Shown: piece after piece, positions 25,514-33,292 of the stretch
How positions within the stretch are numbered: the first letter of the stretch is position 1
Layout of the letters: each line of letters begins with the position of its first letter
Origin: Cohnella phaseoli
GTDB lineage: Bacteria; Bacillota; Bacilli; Paenibacillales; Paenibacillaceae
DNA: 43,479 nucleotides
Assembly (NCBI RefSeq): GCF_003386235.1
Contig: NZ_QRDZ01000052.1
Location: forward strand, 1 to 43,479
Direction: 5' to 3'
The notes under the pieces: generated by a model
Told to the model about the DNA's origin: nothing
What the model saw: the letters and a program-made list of their open reading frames with translations, nothing else
Databases searched by the model: none
Translations under genes and position numbers: made by a program

Positions 25514-26134
25514 ATGACCGACCATCAACCGGAGGAGAAAACGTCTTTTATTGCCGAGGCGCGGCGCGCCCAGATTTTGAAAGCCGCCATCGACACGCTG
25601 GACGAGATCGGCTTCTCCAACGTAAGCTTGGCTAAAATCGCGAAAAAAGCCGGTATTAGCACGGCGCTTATCTCGTATCATTTTAAGGACAAAAACGACC
25701 TCATGGATCATGCGCTGTTCGCCTTAGTCCAGGAATCTACCGCCTATGTACTGAACAGGACGCAGACGTCTGCTTCGCCCCTGGATAGACTGCGCGCCTA
25801 TATAACAGCCAGTCTGGCCTATCAGGGGACGCACCCGAAGCAGTATGCTGCGCTGCTGGAGATTGTTTTCCACTCCCGTACCCCGGATAATGTTCCTTAC
25901 TACAAAATCGATGACGACGAGGAGGAGCCCGTGGCTGCCGAGCTGCGCTCGATATTGCAGGAAGGACAAGCCGCCGGGCAGTTTGGAAGCTTTAACGTCA
26001 GCGTGATGGTTAATGTGATTCGCGGGGCGATTGGAGAGTTTCTATTCAATCAGCATGCAGCGGCCCATCTCGACCTGGAGACCTACACAAACGAGCTGCT
26101 GGCAATCGTGGAAAATGCGGTTCGGGTTCGTTAA
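25514..26134 (+). CDS. TetR/AcrR-family repressor
   Basis: A 206-residue repressor. The helix-turn-helix is RRAQILKAAIDTLDEIGFSN then VSLAKIAKKAGISTALISYH (about 18-55), closest in style to BetI/RutR-like proteins. The remaining ligand-binding domain has no recognised motif; an acidic patch DDDEEEP occurs near residue 140. The start has aaggag 9 nt upstream. It lies 30 nt after the membrane protein and 18 nt before the SRPBCC gene. Candidate operator repeats at 24947-24971 suggest autoregulation. Confidence 0.9.
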   Translation: MTDHQPEEKTSFIAEARRAQILKAAIDTLDEIGFSNVSLAKIAKKAGISTALISYHFKDKNDLMDHALFALVQESTAYVLNRTQTSASPLDRLRAYITASLAYQGTHPKQYAALLEIVFHSRTPDNVPYYKIDDDEEEPVAAELRSILQEGQAAGQFGSFNVSVMVNVIRGAIGEFLFNQHAAAHLDLETYTNELLAIVENAVRVR

Positions 26135-26152
26135 AAGATTGGAGGACATCTT

Positions 26153-26626
26153 ATGTTAGCCAATGTATACAAGTCGGAAAAAGGGTATGTCGCACGCTAC
26201 GAGCAGGATTTGGAGCATTCTGCACATCATGCGTGGACGTGGCTGACGGACAATGGGAAGTTGTCGCAATGGTTTGCCGAGCTAAGCTCAGACGATCTTC
26301 GCTCAGGCGGAAGAATGCGCTTTGATATGGGGGACGGAACGTTCGAGAATATGACGATCACGGATTTCTCGGAGGGATCCGTACTGGAGTACGAATGGGG
26401 CGAGGATAGTGTCCGTTTCGAGATCGAGCCCCGACCGAACGGCTGTCGACTTGTGTTGATCGAGACGATTCGCCGGATTACGGAGCATACTCCGAAGGAT
26501 CTGGCCGGTTGGCATGTCTGTCTGGATGTCGTGCAGGCTCTGATGGACGGCAGGCCAATTCCAGCCCGTGAGGACGAGTGGAAAACGAGATATGAGCAAT
26601 ATGTTCAGGCGATTCAGGCGCTTTAA
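26153..26626 (+). CDS. SRPBCC/AHSA1-family protein
   Basis: A 157-residue helix-grip protein of the AHSA1-like SRPBCC superfamily, which binds hydrophobic ligands. The family pattern is RYEQDLEHSAHHAWTWLTDN near the start, LSQWFAELSSDDLRSGGRMR, LEYEWGEDSVRFEIEP and the C-terminal GWHVCLDVVQALMDG. The start has ggagg about 6 nt upstream. It is the last gene of the TetR operon and ends 17 bp before the convergent DUF2277 gene. No enzymatic residues can be named. Confidence 0.86.
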   Translation: MLANVYKSEKGYVARYEQDLEHSAHHAWTWLTDNGKLSQWFAELSSDDLRSGGRMRFDMGDGTFENMTITDFSEGSVLEYEWGEDSVRFEIEPRPNGCRLVLIETIRRITEHTPKDLAGWHVCLDVVQALMDGRPIPAREDEWKTRYEQYVQAIQAL

Positions 26627-26643
26627 GCCGAATCGCCTCTTGT

Positions 26644-26937
26644 CTATTCCGCCGGAGCGATGCGGACGGGAGTCCCGAAGCGCTTGGCGGATTTGGCGCG
26701 AGCGCGCGCAACTTCGATAGTCCGATCGCGCGAAGGAGCTCGGGTGACAAGCGATTCGAGCAGCCTCTGCGCGGCTTCGCTTACCTCTCTCACTGCAAGA
26801 GAGAAAGCTTCCTCATTCGCTTTCGACGGCTCGTTAAAGCCGGACAGCTTCCTCACGAATTGAAGCGCAGCCGCCTGCACTTCATCGGGCGTAGCCGGGG
26901 GATCGAAGTTGAACAGCGTCTTAATGTTTCTGCACAT
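26644..26937 (-). CDS. DUF2277-family protein
   Basis: A 97-residue protein with the highly characteristic DUF2277 start MCRNIKTLFNFDPPATPDEV, followed by AALQFVRKLSGFNEPSKANE and the C-terminal AKRFGTPV. It is conserved across many bacteria, and its function is unknown. A ribosome site (agagga) precedes the ATG. It appears to be monocistronic. Confidence 0.9.
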   Translation of the reverse strand: MCRNIKTLFNFDPPATPDEVQAAALQFVRKLSGFNEPSKANEEAFSLAVREVSEAAQRLLESLVTRAPSRDRTIEVARARAKSAKRFGTPVRIAPAE

Positions 26938-27060
26938 CGCTTCTCATCCTCTCTTTACCTTCTTGGCTTCACGACAGATATTCTCCGTGTCCAACACCTT
27001 CATTATTAATCAATAATCGTCCCCGCGCAATGAAAAGCAACCTCAGATACTTTGATAAAA

Positions 27061-27092
27061 AAAAGCACCTGGTCGCTGACCAAATGCTTTTT
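27061..27092 (-). terminator. Terminator of the ferredoxin-NADP reductase gene
   Basis: aaaagca/tgctttt (27061-27067, 27085-27091) and tggtc/gacca form a stem with a 2x2 internal loop. It is followed on the minus strand by a run of T residues. Confidence 0.85.
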
Positions 27093-27131
27093 CGCTATGG
27101 AATTACGCCCAGGCAGTCCGATGATTTCAGC

Positions 27132-28184
27132 TTAATTCGCGAACAGCTGCTTCTTCAGTTCCTTGTTGCGTTCCATAAAGATTTCATTATGCGAGGAAAC
27201 CATACCCCAGGCGTAGGCCTCCGGAGTAATGAATTGCTTCGCTTTGTTAACCGCGTTGGCCGAATCCTGAAAGGCTCCGGCAATGAGATGGAGCTTGCCG
27301 TCATGACCGAGAATATCGCCGGCAGCATACAATCCCGGCACGGACGTCTCGCTCATCGGAGTGCCCGCGATCGCCCACTCGTCCCTCATCTCGATTTTGA
27401 CCTGGCTGTTCGAAAGCAAATCCTTATCCCTCTCGTACCCGTGATTGATAATGACTTCTTCTATCTCCAGCTCAACCTGCGCTCCGTCGTCTTTGTTGCG
27501 CAGCAGCACCTTCTCGATCGCTTCTTGGCCCGGAACGGCAATCAGCTTCTCGATCTCGGTATTTAGCAGACAAACGACAGAGCTGGAAAACAGTTTGGAC
27601 ACTTCGGCTTCGTGTCCTTTCAGCGTTTCATTGCGATAAGTCAGATACACTTTCTTCGCAATCGGTTCAAGCTCGTTGGCCCAGTCCACTGCCGAGTTGC
27701 CGCCGCCCGAGATCAGTACGATTTTGTCTTTAAAACGCGTCAGCGACTTGACCGTATAATGAAGGTTCGTAACCTCATATTTTTCGGCGCCTTCCAAATT
27801 CAGCTTGGTCGGCTTTAGAATGCCGCCTCCGACCGCCAGAATAACCGTCCTGGAATAATGCTCCGCTCCCGATGCCGTATGTAGCACGAAGATGTCGTCC
27901 TCTCCTTTAGAGATAGAGGCGACCTTCTCTCCCAATACGATCGTCGGATCGAACGTTTTCCCCTGTGCAATCAACTGCTCGATCAGCTGCTCCCCGGTGA
28001 TCGGCGTGACACCGCCGACATCCCAGATCAATTTCTCCGGATAGACATTAACCTTACCGCCCAGGAAGTTCTGAAACTCGATGATCTTTGTTTTAAGCTC
28101 CCGCAATCCGCTATAGAAAGCAGAGAACAACCCTGCTGGGCCGCCTCCGATAATCGTTACGTCAAAAATATCCTTGTCACTCAT
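27132..28184 (-). CDS. Ferredoxin/flavodoxin-NADP reductase, thioredoxin reductase-like (YumC type)
   Basis: FAD enzyme that passes electrons from NADPH to ferredoxin or flavodoxin; in Bacillus the YumC type is induced by iron starvation. The FAD motif is GGGPAGLFSAFYSG (13-26), the NADPH site is ISGGGNSAVDWANEL near 160, and the C-terminal FAD motif is AAGDILGH near 290. The CxxC pair of thioredoxin reductases is absent, which marks it as the FNR type. At 350 residues it has the usual length. It carries a promoter overlapped by a Fur box, so it should rise in low iron together with the uptake loci and may help reductive iron release. Confidence 0.92.
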   Translation of the reverse strand: MSDKDIFDVTIIGGGPAGLFSAFYSGLRELKTKIIEFQNFLGGKVNVYPEKLIWDVGGVTPITGEQLIEQLIAQGKTFDPTIVLGEKVASISKGEDDIFVLHTASGAEHYSRTVILAVGGGILKPTKLNLEGAEKYEVTNLHYTVKSLTRFKDKIVLISGGGNSAVDWANELEPIAKKVYLTYRNETLKGHEAEVSKLFSSSVVCLLNTEIEKLIAVPGQEAIEKVLLRNKDDGAQVELEIEEVIINHGYERDKDLLSNSQVKIEMRDEWAIAGTPMSETSVPGLYAAGDILGHDGKLHLIAGAFQDSANAVNKAKQFITPEAYAWGMVSSHNEIFMERNKELKKQLFAN

Positions 28185-28232
28185 CCTTTATCCTCTCCCT
28201 CATTCTCCTGACCGTCCTAGTGCCTCGGACTT

Positions 28233-28264
28233 ATTGTATCACAAGTCATTGAGAATGAAAATCA
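28233..28264 (-). promoter_or_regulatory. Fur-controlled promoter of the reductase gene
   Basis: On the minus strand, ttttca (28256-28261) and tacaat (28233-28238) are 17 bp apart. A Fur-like 15-mer (tgagaatgaaaatca at 28250-28264, 11 of 14 consensus positions) covers the -35. It ends 1 bp before the stop codon of the upstream deacetylase gene. Confidence 0.72.
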
Positions 28265-29002
28265 TTATTGGGAAAGAGAGATTGAATAAGGATCGACAAA
28301 ATCATACTCCATGTCCTTGAGCTCGGTCAGCAAATTGTCCAATGCCTCGACCGTCCAAGGTAGCTCATGCATCAAGATGTTGGCGCCGGGATGCGCCAGG
28401 TCGACGATGTGCTGCGCCAGCGCCTTCGGATCGTTGCTGTCCGCCGTCATCTCCCAATCCCGAGAGTCAATCGAACAGGTGACGACCGCTAGCCCCGCCT
28501 TCCTCGCGATTCCGGAAATCTCATTGTTAACGCTGAGATACGGCGGGCGAAAAAACACGGGAGCCGTACCCGTAATGTCCGTCACGGCTTTCTGGACATC
28601 CCCGAGCTGCTTCGCGACAGTCTCCTTGTTTTCCGCGCTAAGGTCGATGTGATCCCAGGAATGGTTGCCGATCATATGGCCTCGCTCGTATACCCGCTTC
28701 ACCAGCTCTTTGTTGTTCTCGATTTGGGGACCGTTCATAAAGAAGATAGCCTTAGCCTTATGTTTGTCCAGCGCATCCAAGATTTTCGCATTCAGCGCTT
28801 CGTTCGGGCCGTCGTCAAACGTGAGCAATACGATCTTGGCACTGCTTGTTGCCGGATCCAGGGGGATTACGGTTTGGGTAGAGGCGTTAATTTGGTAGAC
28901 CTGCTCGACCGCCTTCGGATTCCCCGAAGAGCAAGCCGCTTGCAGAAACAGAAACAAGGCGAGGGCGCAGTATAAAAGTTTCTTCCCAACGTTCATTTTC
29001 AA
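28265..29002 (-). CDS. Polysaccharide deacetylase lipoprotein (NodB domain)
   Basis: Cell-surface carbohydrate esterase 4 enzyme that removes acetyl groups from peptidoglycan or another N-acetyl polysaccharide. The lipoprotein signal ends LQAAC (C24 with the TTG start). NodB motifs are LLTFDDGPNE (metal aspartate), MIGNHSWDHIDLS (metal histidines), FFRPPYL, and a C-terminal LMHELPW. TTG at 29002 is preferred since ggagg lies 9 nt upstream; an in-frame ATG follows two codons later. It sits directly before the iron-regulated reductase gene, but the Fur box between them suggests separate transcription. Confidence 0.88.
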   Translation of the reverse strand: MKMNVGKKLLYCALALFLFLQAACSSGNPKAVEQVYQINASTQTVIPLDPATSSAKIVLLTFDDGPNEALNAKILDALDKHKAKAIFFMNGPQIENNKELVKRVYERGHMIGNHSWDHIDLSAENKETVAKQLGDVQKAVTDITGTAPVFFRPPYLSVNNEISGIARKAGLAVVTCSIDSRDWEMTADSNDPKALAQHIVDLAHPGANILMHELPWTVEALDNLLTELKDMEYDFVDPYSISLSQ

Positions 29003-29117
29003 TAGCTCACTCCTCCGTACCAATCAGGTCGTCTATGCCGCATATTCCAATTCTAGCGGTATCGGAGGAGCGAAACGAGATAACAGATTAGCTATTTCTT
29101 ATACAATGCAACGTTTT

Positions 29118-30020
29118 TTATCGATGATCGCTATAGATGTTCGGTTTACTGAACGAGCGAATGACTGCAAGCTCCTCAGCGGACAGCTCAGGGGTCTGCG
29201 ACGCGGAGATGTTCTGCAGCAGTTGCTCCTTCGAGCTCGCTCCGGGAATGGCGACTGCCACCGCGGGATGACCAAGCGCGTATCGAATCGCCAACTGCGT
29301 GAGGTTTCGATCCGGGCTCTCCAGCTCTTGCAGTCGTTCTCGAAGCGCCTTGATCTCCTCCAGATCATAGTCGGGCAGGCTTCTGGAAGGCTCCCGTTTC
29401 GCCGCCAACGTCCCTTTGGCCAACGGACCTCTGGCGATCACGCTTATTCCTCGCTCCTGAAGATGAGGAAGGACCGCTTCCTCTGCCCGCCGATCCACGA
29501 TGCTGTACGAATTCATCACGCTGACGATGGAGGATTTGGCAGCATATTCACGGATAACGTTGGGACGGATCGAAGAGATGCCGTACGCTCGTATTACTCC
29601 TTCCCGCTTCAACTGCTCGAACGCCTCGATCGTCTCGTCGATCGGATCGTCAAGCGTGCCCCCATGAAGCTGGTACAGATCGATGTAGTCCGTACCAAGT
29701 CTTCTTAGGCTTTCTTTGACCGCGGATAAAATGTATTGCCGGGAGGGGTCCCAGGTCCATCCGTCTTGGCCCGGAATCCGCCGGTTGCCGACTTTGGTGG
29801 CCAACACTACGCGATCTCTACGCCCCCGAATCGCTTGGCCGACGATTTCCTCGTTGCGCCCGTCGTCGTACAAATCCGCCGTATCCAGCAGATTGACGCC
29901 CCGTTCCAGCGCCTCGTGAATCAGCTCGACAGCGTTTCGCATCTCCGTCCCCAGAGACATGCACCCCAGTCCGATCTCGCCGACGAGCAAGTCGGAGCCT
30001 CCCAAGCGTTTTTTTTTCAT
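29118..30020 (-). CDS. Aldo/keto reductase
   Basis: A 300-residue NADPH-dependent (beta/alpha)8 oxidoreductase. The catalytic tetrad can be read: D and Y in LDTADLYDDGRNE, K in LATKVGN, and H in LYQLHGG. NADPH-binding residues fall in the C-terminal AIPGASSKEQLLQN. It resembles the YqkF/Tas-like group of bacterial AKRs. The ATG follows aaagga. It begins 7 nt before the end of the anti-sigma-like gene region and may be read through from the sigma operon, but no link is known. The substrate is unknown. Confidence 0.9.
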   Translation of the reverse strand: MKKKRLGGSDLLVGEIGLGCMSLGTEMRNAVELIHEALERGVNLLDTADLYDDGRNEEIVGQAIRGRRDRVVLATKVGNRRIPGQDGWTWDPSRQYILSAVKESLRRLGTDYIDLYQLHGGTLDDPIDETIEAFEQLKREGVIRAYGISSIRPNVIREYAAKSSIVSVMNSYSIVDRRAEEAVLPHLQERGISVIARGPLAKGTLAAKREPSRSLPDYDLEEIKALRERLQELESPDRNLTQLAIRYALGHPAVAVAIPGASSKEQLLQNISASQTPELSAEELAVIRSFSKPNIYSDHR

Positions 30021-30027
30021 CCGTCGT

Positions 30028-31017
30028 TCATCCTTTCTTCTCTAACCATTCTCGGACCAGTTCCAGCAATTGCTCCCTGGAAAGCTTGGCGCCCTTAAAG
30101 TTCGTAAGCGTATAATAGGCATCCTGATCTTCGTCGTACCAGTTCAGATACCCGTAGCTCAACGTCGCCGTCTTAACTCCGTCGTTGTTCATTTCTTTCA
30201 CGATCTCTTTCTTAACCTCATTATAAACAACTTCAGTGCCGGCTATCTCGATTTTTTCGGTCGTCTGATCCTCCTGCTTCTCGGCATAGACATCCTTTCC
30301 GTTCAGATTGGTCGCGTATATGCCGATGCGGGTGCCAGCTTTAGAATAAATCCCGCTGACTCCGGATGCGCTCGACCAGGGAATCGCCTTCATGACCATA
30401 TTCTCTTTGTCGGACGATTGGGAAGCTAGCCGTTCAAGCTCCTTAAGCGTGTCTTGGTATAGCTTCGTTCCCTTTTCGGGCACGGCCGGGCTTATTTCCC
30501 CGTATTCGAATTCGTAGCCGCCCATCGCTTGCGGAAATTCGCGCGATTCGATCCGTTCGATCGCCAATACAAAATCGGGATAGGACTGCAAACGCTTCGG
30601 TTTAAAATGAAATTGCATCGGGCCTAACGGAAGGTTCGCCCCATCCTTCGCGTAGACGGCGATCAACTCCCCAGGCTCCGCAAATTTCCGGGCTTTGGCG
30701 ATGTACTTCTCATACGGATTATCCGTGATTCTCCCCGTATCCGGCGGAACGAATTGCACCTTCACATCTCCCGATTTATTTCGGAGCTGGATATATTCGG
30801 AGGCGCCATAGGCCGTTACGGAAACGACCAGCAGCAAGGCGAACAGGCTTGCCAACGCCGTTGAGCTTCTCATCGTTCCTCCAAACTTAATTCGGCGAGG
30901 AGCCTGGCCGGAAATACGGGACATCACCTTGTCCGCAACGTCGATCTCCGGAATTCGCCTCGGGTAGACGGCATTATTCAAATCTTCGTATTCATGGGCA
31001 GCTTCGAGTCTTTCCAT
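30028..31017 (-). CDS. Anti-sigma factor-like membrane protein
   Basis: A 329-residue protein with a cytoplasmic N-terminus (1-48), one membrane segment at about 50-70 (STALASLFALLLVVSVTAYG), and a large extracytoplasmic region. Its start lies within the last 40 nt of the ECF sigma gene with a strong aaggagg 8 nt before the ATG, so the two are translationally coupled. That is the standard arrangement of a sigma factor and its membrane anti-sigma. No zinc-binding HxxxCxxC motif is present. The outside part may sense a cell-envelope signal. I cannot name the domain with certainty. Confidence 0.8.
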   Translation of the reverse strand: MERLEAAHEYEDLNNAVYPRRIPEIDVADKVMSRISGQAPRRIKFGGTMRSSTALASLFALLLVVSVTAYGASEYIQLRNKSGDVKVQFVPPDTGRITDNPYEKYIAKARKFAEPGELIAVYAKDGANLPLGPMQFHFKPKRLQSYPDFVLAIERIESREFPQAMGGYEFEYGEISPAVPEKGTKLYQDTLKELERLASQSSDKENMVMKAIPWSSASGVSGIYSKAGTRIGIYATNLNGKDVYAEKQEDQTTEKIEIAGTEVVYNEVKKEIVKEMNNDGVKTATLSYGYLNWYDEDQDAYYTLTNFKGAKLSREQLLELVREWLEKKG

Positions 31018-31574
31018 GGCATGTCCTCCTTAATGTTCATGGATTTCTGAACCTTCTTCTTAATGCGCTGCAGCCTTTTCACCAATGCGTTCGGGCTTGT
31101 CTGCAAAATCGCGCCGATCTCGGCAAAGCTCTTCTCTTCGAATGCCCGCAAAACAAGCAAGCTCCGCTCCTCGGGCGTCAGCTCCGATAGCGCCTTCGCC
31201 AACGAGGGATGATACAACCGATCGTCAAGCTCCTGCTCCGGACTGGCCGCCACCGTCTCCGGTCGGAAGATTCTCATGACCTGCCGGTGAATACGGCGTC
31301 TCCTCAGCACGTTCAGGCAATGACGATAAGCGATCCGATACAGCCAAGCCTGAAAGCTGCCCGTACTTCGGTACTGGTCCAGAGATTGGAAGGCTTTAAC
31401 CAGAATATCCTGCACGGCATCCTCCGCATCCTGCCGATTGGCGAACAGACGGTAGCAATAACGAAAAATCGGCTGCTGGAACGCTCTGACGATCAGCTCG
31501 TACTTCTCGGTCTCCCCCTGCCTTACAGCGTCGATCCATATTTCCAGCTCATCTGTATGGAGTGTGGGTTGCAA
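30978..31574 (-). CDS. ECF-type RNA polymerase sigma factor
   Basis: Sigma-70 family ECF factor. Region 2 is seen in FQQPIFRYCYRLFANRQDAE then DAVQDILVKAFQSLDQYRS, and region 4 in ALSELTPEERSLLVLRAFEE then KSFAEIGAILQTSPNALVKR. The open frame can begin at GTG 31586, but that codon abuts the aggagg ribosome site. TTG at 31574, 11 nt after it, is a better start and gives 198 residues; the exact start is uncertain. The gene overlaps the anti-sigma gene by 40 nt. The regulon is not visible from this window, and no clear autoregulated ECF promoter was identified upstream. Confidence 0.88.
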   Translation of the reverse strand: MQPTLHTDELEIWIDAVRQGETEKYELIVRAFQQPIFRYCYRLFANRQDAEDAVQDILVKAFQSLDQYRSTGSFQAWLYRIAYRHCLNVLRRRRIHRQVMRIFRPETVAASPEQELDDRLYHPSLAKALSELTPEERSLLVLRAFEEKSFAEIGAILQTSPNALVKRLQRIKKKVQKSMNIKEDMPWKDSKLPMNTKI

Positions 31575-31723
31575 CGATTTGGACACCTCCTGAAGCTTCG
31601 TATATCCTTATAACACTTGAGCCCTGCAAAAAGTGCCGCGGTTTGCAATAATACTGACCAGCGCCGGGAGCGGATGTGTTACGATAGCAGCATAGATCAC
31701 CGCGAATGGAGTCGAACGATGAA

Positions 31724-33292
31724 ATGGATTCGCAGTTGACGGCGTACATTACTTTGGTAAGCGTGTCGGGTATTTTCAATGTTTTCCTCGGCCTCTACGT
31801 TCTGTACAGAAGACGGGAAATTCCAGGGTCCCGCACCTTTATTCTATATATGACCGCTCTGTCCATCTACAGCTTCGCCTACGCTTTCAGCCTAGCCAGC
31901 GATACGCTGTGGAAAGTGAAGCTGTGGACGGTCGTCGAATATATCGGCATGCCTTTCTCCGCGCCGCTCGGGCTCATGATCATTCTCCGCTATCTCGGCT
32001 GGAAGACGACCCGGTGGCAGACCGCCGCCTTGTTCGTCATCCCCTCCATCACGCTGCTGATGGTCGCCACCAACGACTACCACCATATGTTCTATAAAGT
32101 CATCCAGATCAAGGAAGGCATGTCCCTCCCCTACCTCGATATCGAAATCGGCGAATGGTATATTGTTCACGGTATTTTCACGTCCAGCAGCCTTCTTGCC
32201 GCCACCGTGCTCTTGCTCGGCAGATGGAGACAGACGCGCAAATCTTATAGACCGCAGCTTGCAACTCTGATTTTCGGGCAGCTTCTCCCGATGGTTACCG
32301 CTTTCCTGTATCTTATCGGCCTGACTCCCGCAGGCATCGATCCCGTTCCGATGGTCATGTGCGTGACCTCTGCTCTGTATATTTGGGCCATTCTGTCCAC
32401 GAAAATGTTAACCGTTATCCCCATCGCCAAAGAGACGATCTTCGACAGCATGAGGGAAGGCGTTATCGTCCTGGATGCAGCGAATCGTCTGAGCGACTAC
32501 AATCACGCGGTCGGGCGGATGATTCCCTCCCTCGGCCCGAATCTGATCGGGAAAACGCTGGACGAGGTCTGGAATGTGCTGACCGGGTCCCCGTACCCTT
32601 TCGCCCACCGGCCTGACGGCCGGGCGGAGGAACTGGTGTGGACGACCGATGGAGCGGAGCAGATCTATCAAGTCCGTTATTCCCCTCTTCTGCACCGCAA
32701 CGGAGATGCCGCAGGCGGCCTGCTTATGTTCATCAACGTCACCGAGCTGAAACGGCTCCAGCGCGAATTGGAGCATCAGGCCTACTATGACGGTCTGACG
32801 CAAATTCTTAATCGCTCCCAATTCATTAGCCGCAGCCGGACAATGCTGGAAGAATGCCGGCGGAACGGCCAACCCTTCACCGTCGTGCTGTTCGACGTCG
32901 ATTACTTCAAGCGGGTGAACGACAACTACGGACACGAGACGGGAGACAAGCTTCTCGTTCATGTCGTCGACGTCTGCAAAAGAAAAATCCCCCAGGACAC
33001 GCTGTTCGCGCGTTACGGAGGAGAGGAGTTCGTGCTCGCGCTTCCTTCTACGCTTCAAGAGGGATTCGCGATTGCGGAACGGTTGAGGCAGGCTCTTGAA
33101 TCCGAGCCGTTGACAGCTTCCGGTGAGGAGATTGCGGTCACTTCAAGCTTCGGAGTAGCCGAAGCCGAGAGCGGTCGGAACGATGCGCTCAGCGCTCTGC
33201 TGCGCCAAGCCGACGAGGCCCTGTATGCATCCAAACGCGATGGCCGCAATCGAGTCACCCCCTACAGGGCTCCTTCCCTGCTGCGCAGCTAA
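31724..33292 (+). CDS. Diguanylate cyclase with 7TM sensor, PAS and GGDEF domains
   Basis: Membrane enzyme that makes cyclic di-GMP. Residues 1-230 have seven or so membrane segments of the histidine-kinase N-terminal 7TM type (HisKA_7TM). Residues about 235-345 are a PAS domain (ETIFDSMREGVIVLDAANRL). The GGDEF domain runs from about 350 to 515, with DVDYFKRVNDNYGH and the active-site signature RYGGEEF (GGEEF at 432-436). The RxxD inhibitory site expected a few residues before it reads PQDT, so feedback inhibition by product is probably absent. The start at 31724 has ggag 12 nt upstream; 31706 is possible. The stop overlaps the convergent AraC gene by 4 bp. The sensed signal is unknown. Confidence 0.92.
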   Translation: MDSQLTAYITLVSVSGIFNVFLGLYVLYRRREIPGSRTFILYMTALSIYSFAYAFSLASDTLWKVKLWTVVEYIGMPFSAPLGLMIILRYLGWKTTRWQTAALFVIPSITLLMVATNDYHHMFYKVIQIKEGMSLPYLDIEIGEWYIVHGIFTSSSLLAATVLLLGRWRQTRKSYRPQLATLIFGQLLPMVTAFLYLIGLTPAGIDPVPMVMCVTSALYIWAILSTKMLTVIPIAKETIFDSMREGVIVLDAANRLSDYNHAVGRMIPSLGPNLIGKTLDEVWNVLTGSPYPFAHRPDGRAEELVWTTDGAEQIYQVRYSPLLHRNGDAAGGLLMFINVTELKRLQRELEHQAYYDGLTQILNRSQFISRSRTMLEECRRNGQPFTVVLFDVDYFKRVNDNYGHETGDKLLVHVVDVCKRKIPQDTLFARYGGEEFVLALPSTLQEGFAIAERLRQALESEPLTASGEEIAVTSSFGVAEAESGRNDALSALLRQADEALYASKRDGRNRVTPYRAPSLLRS

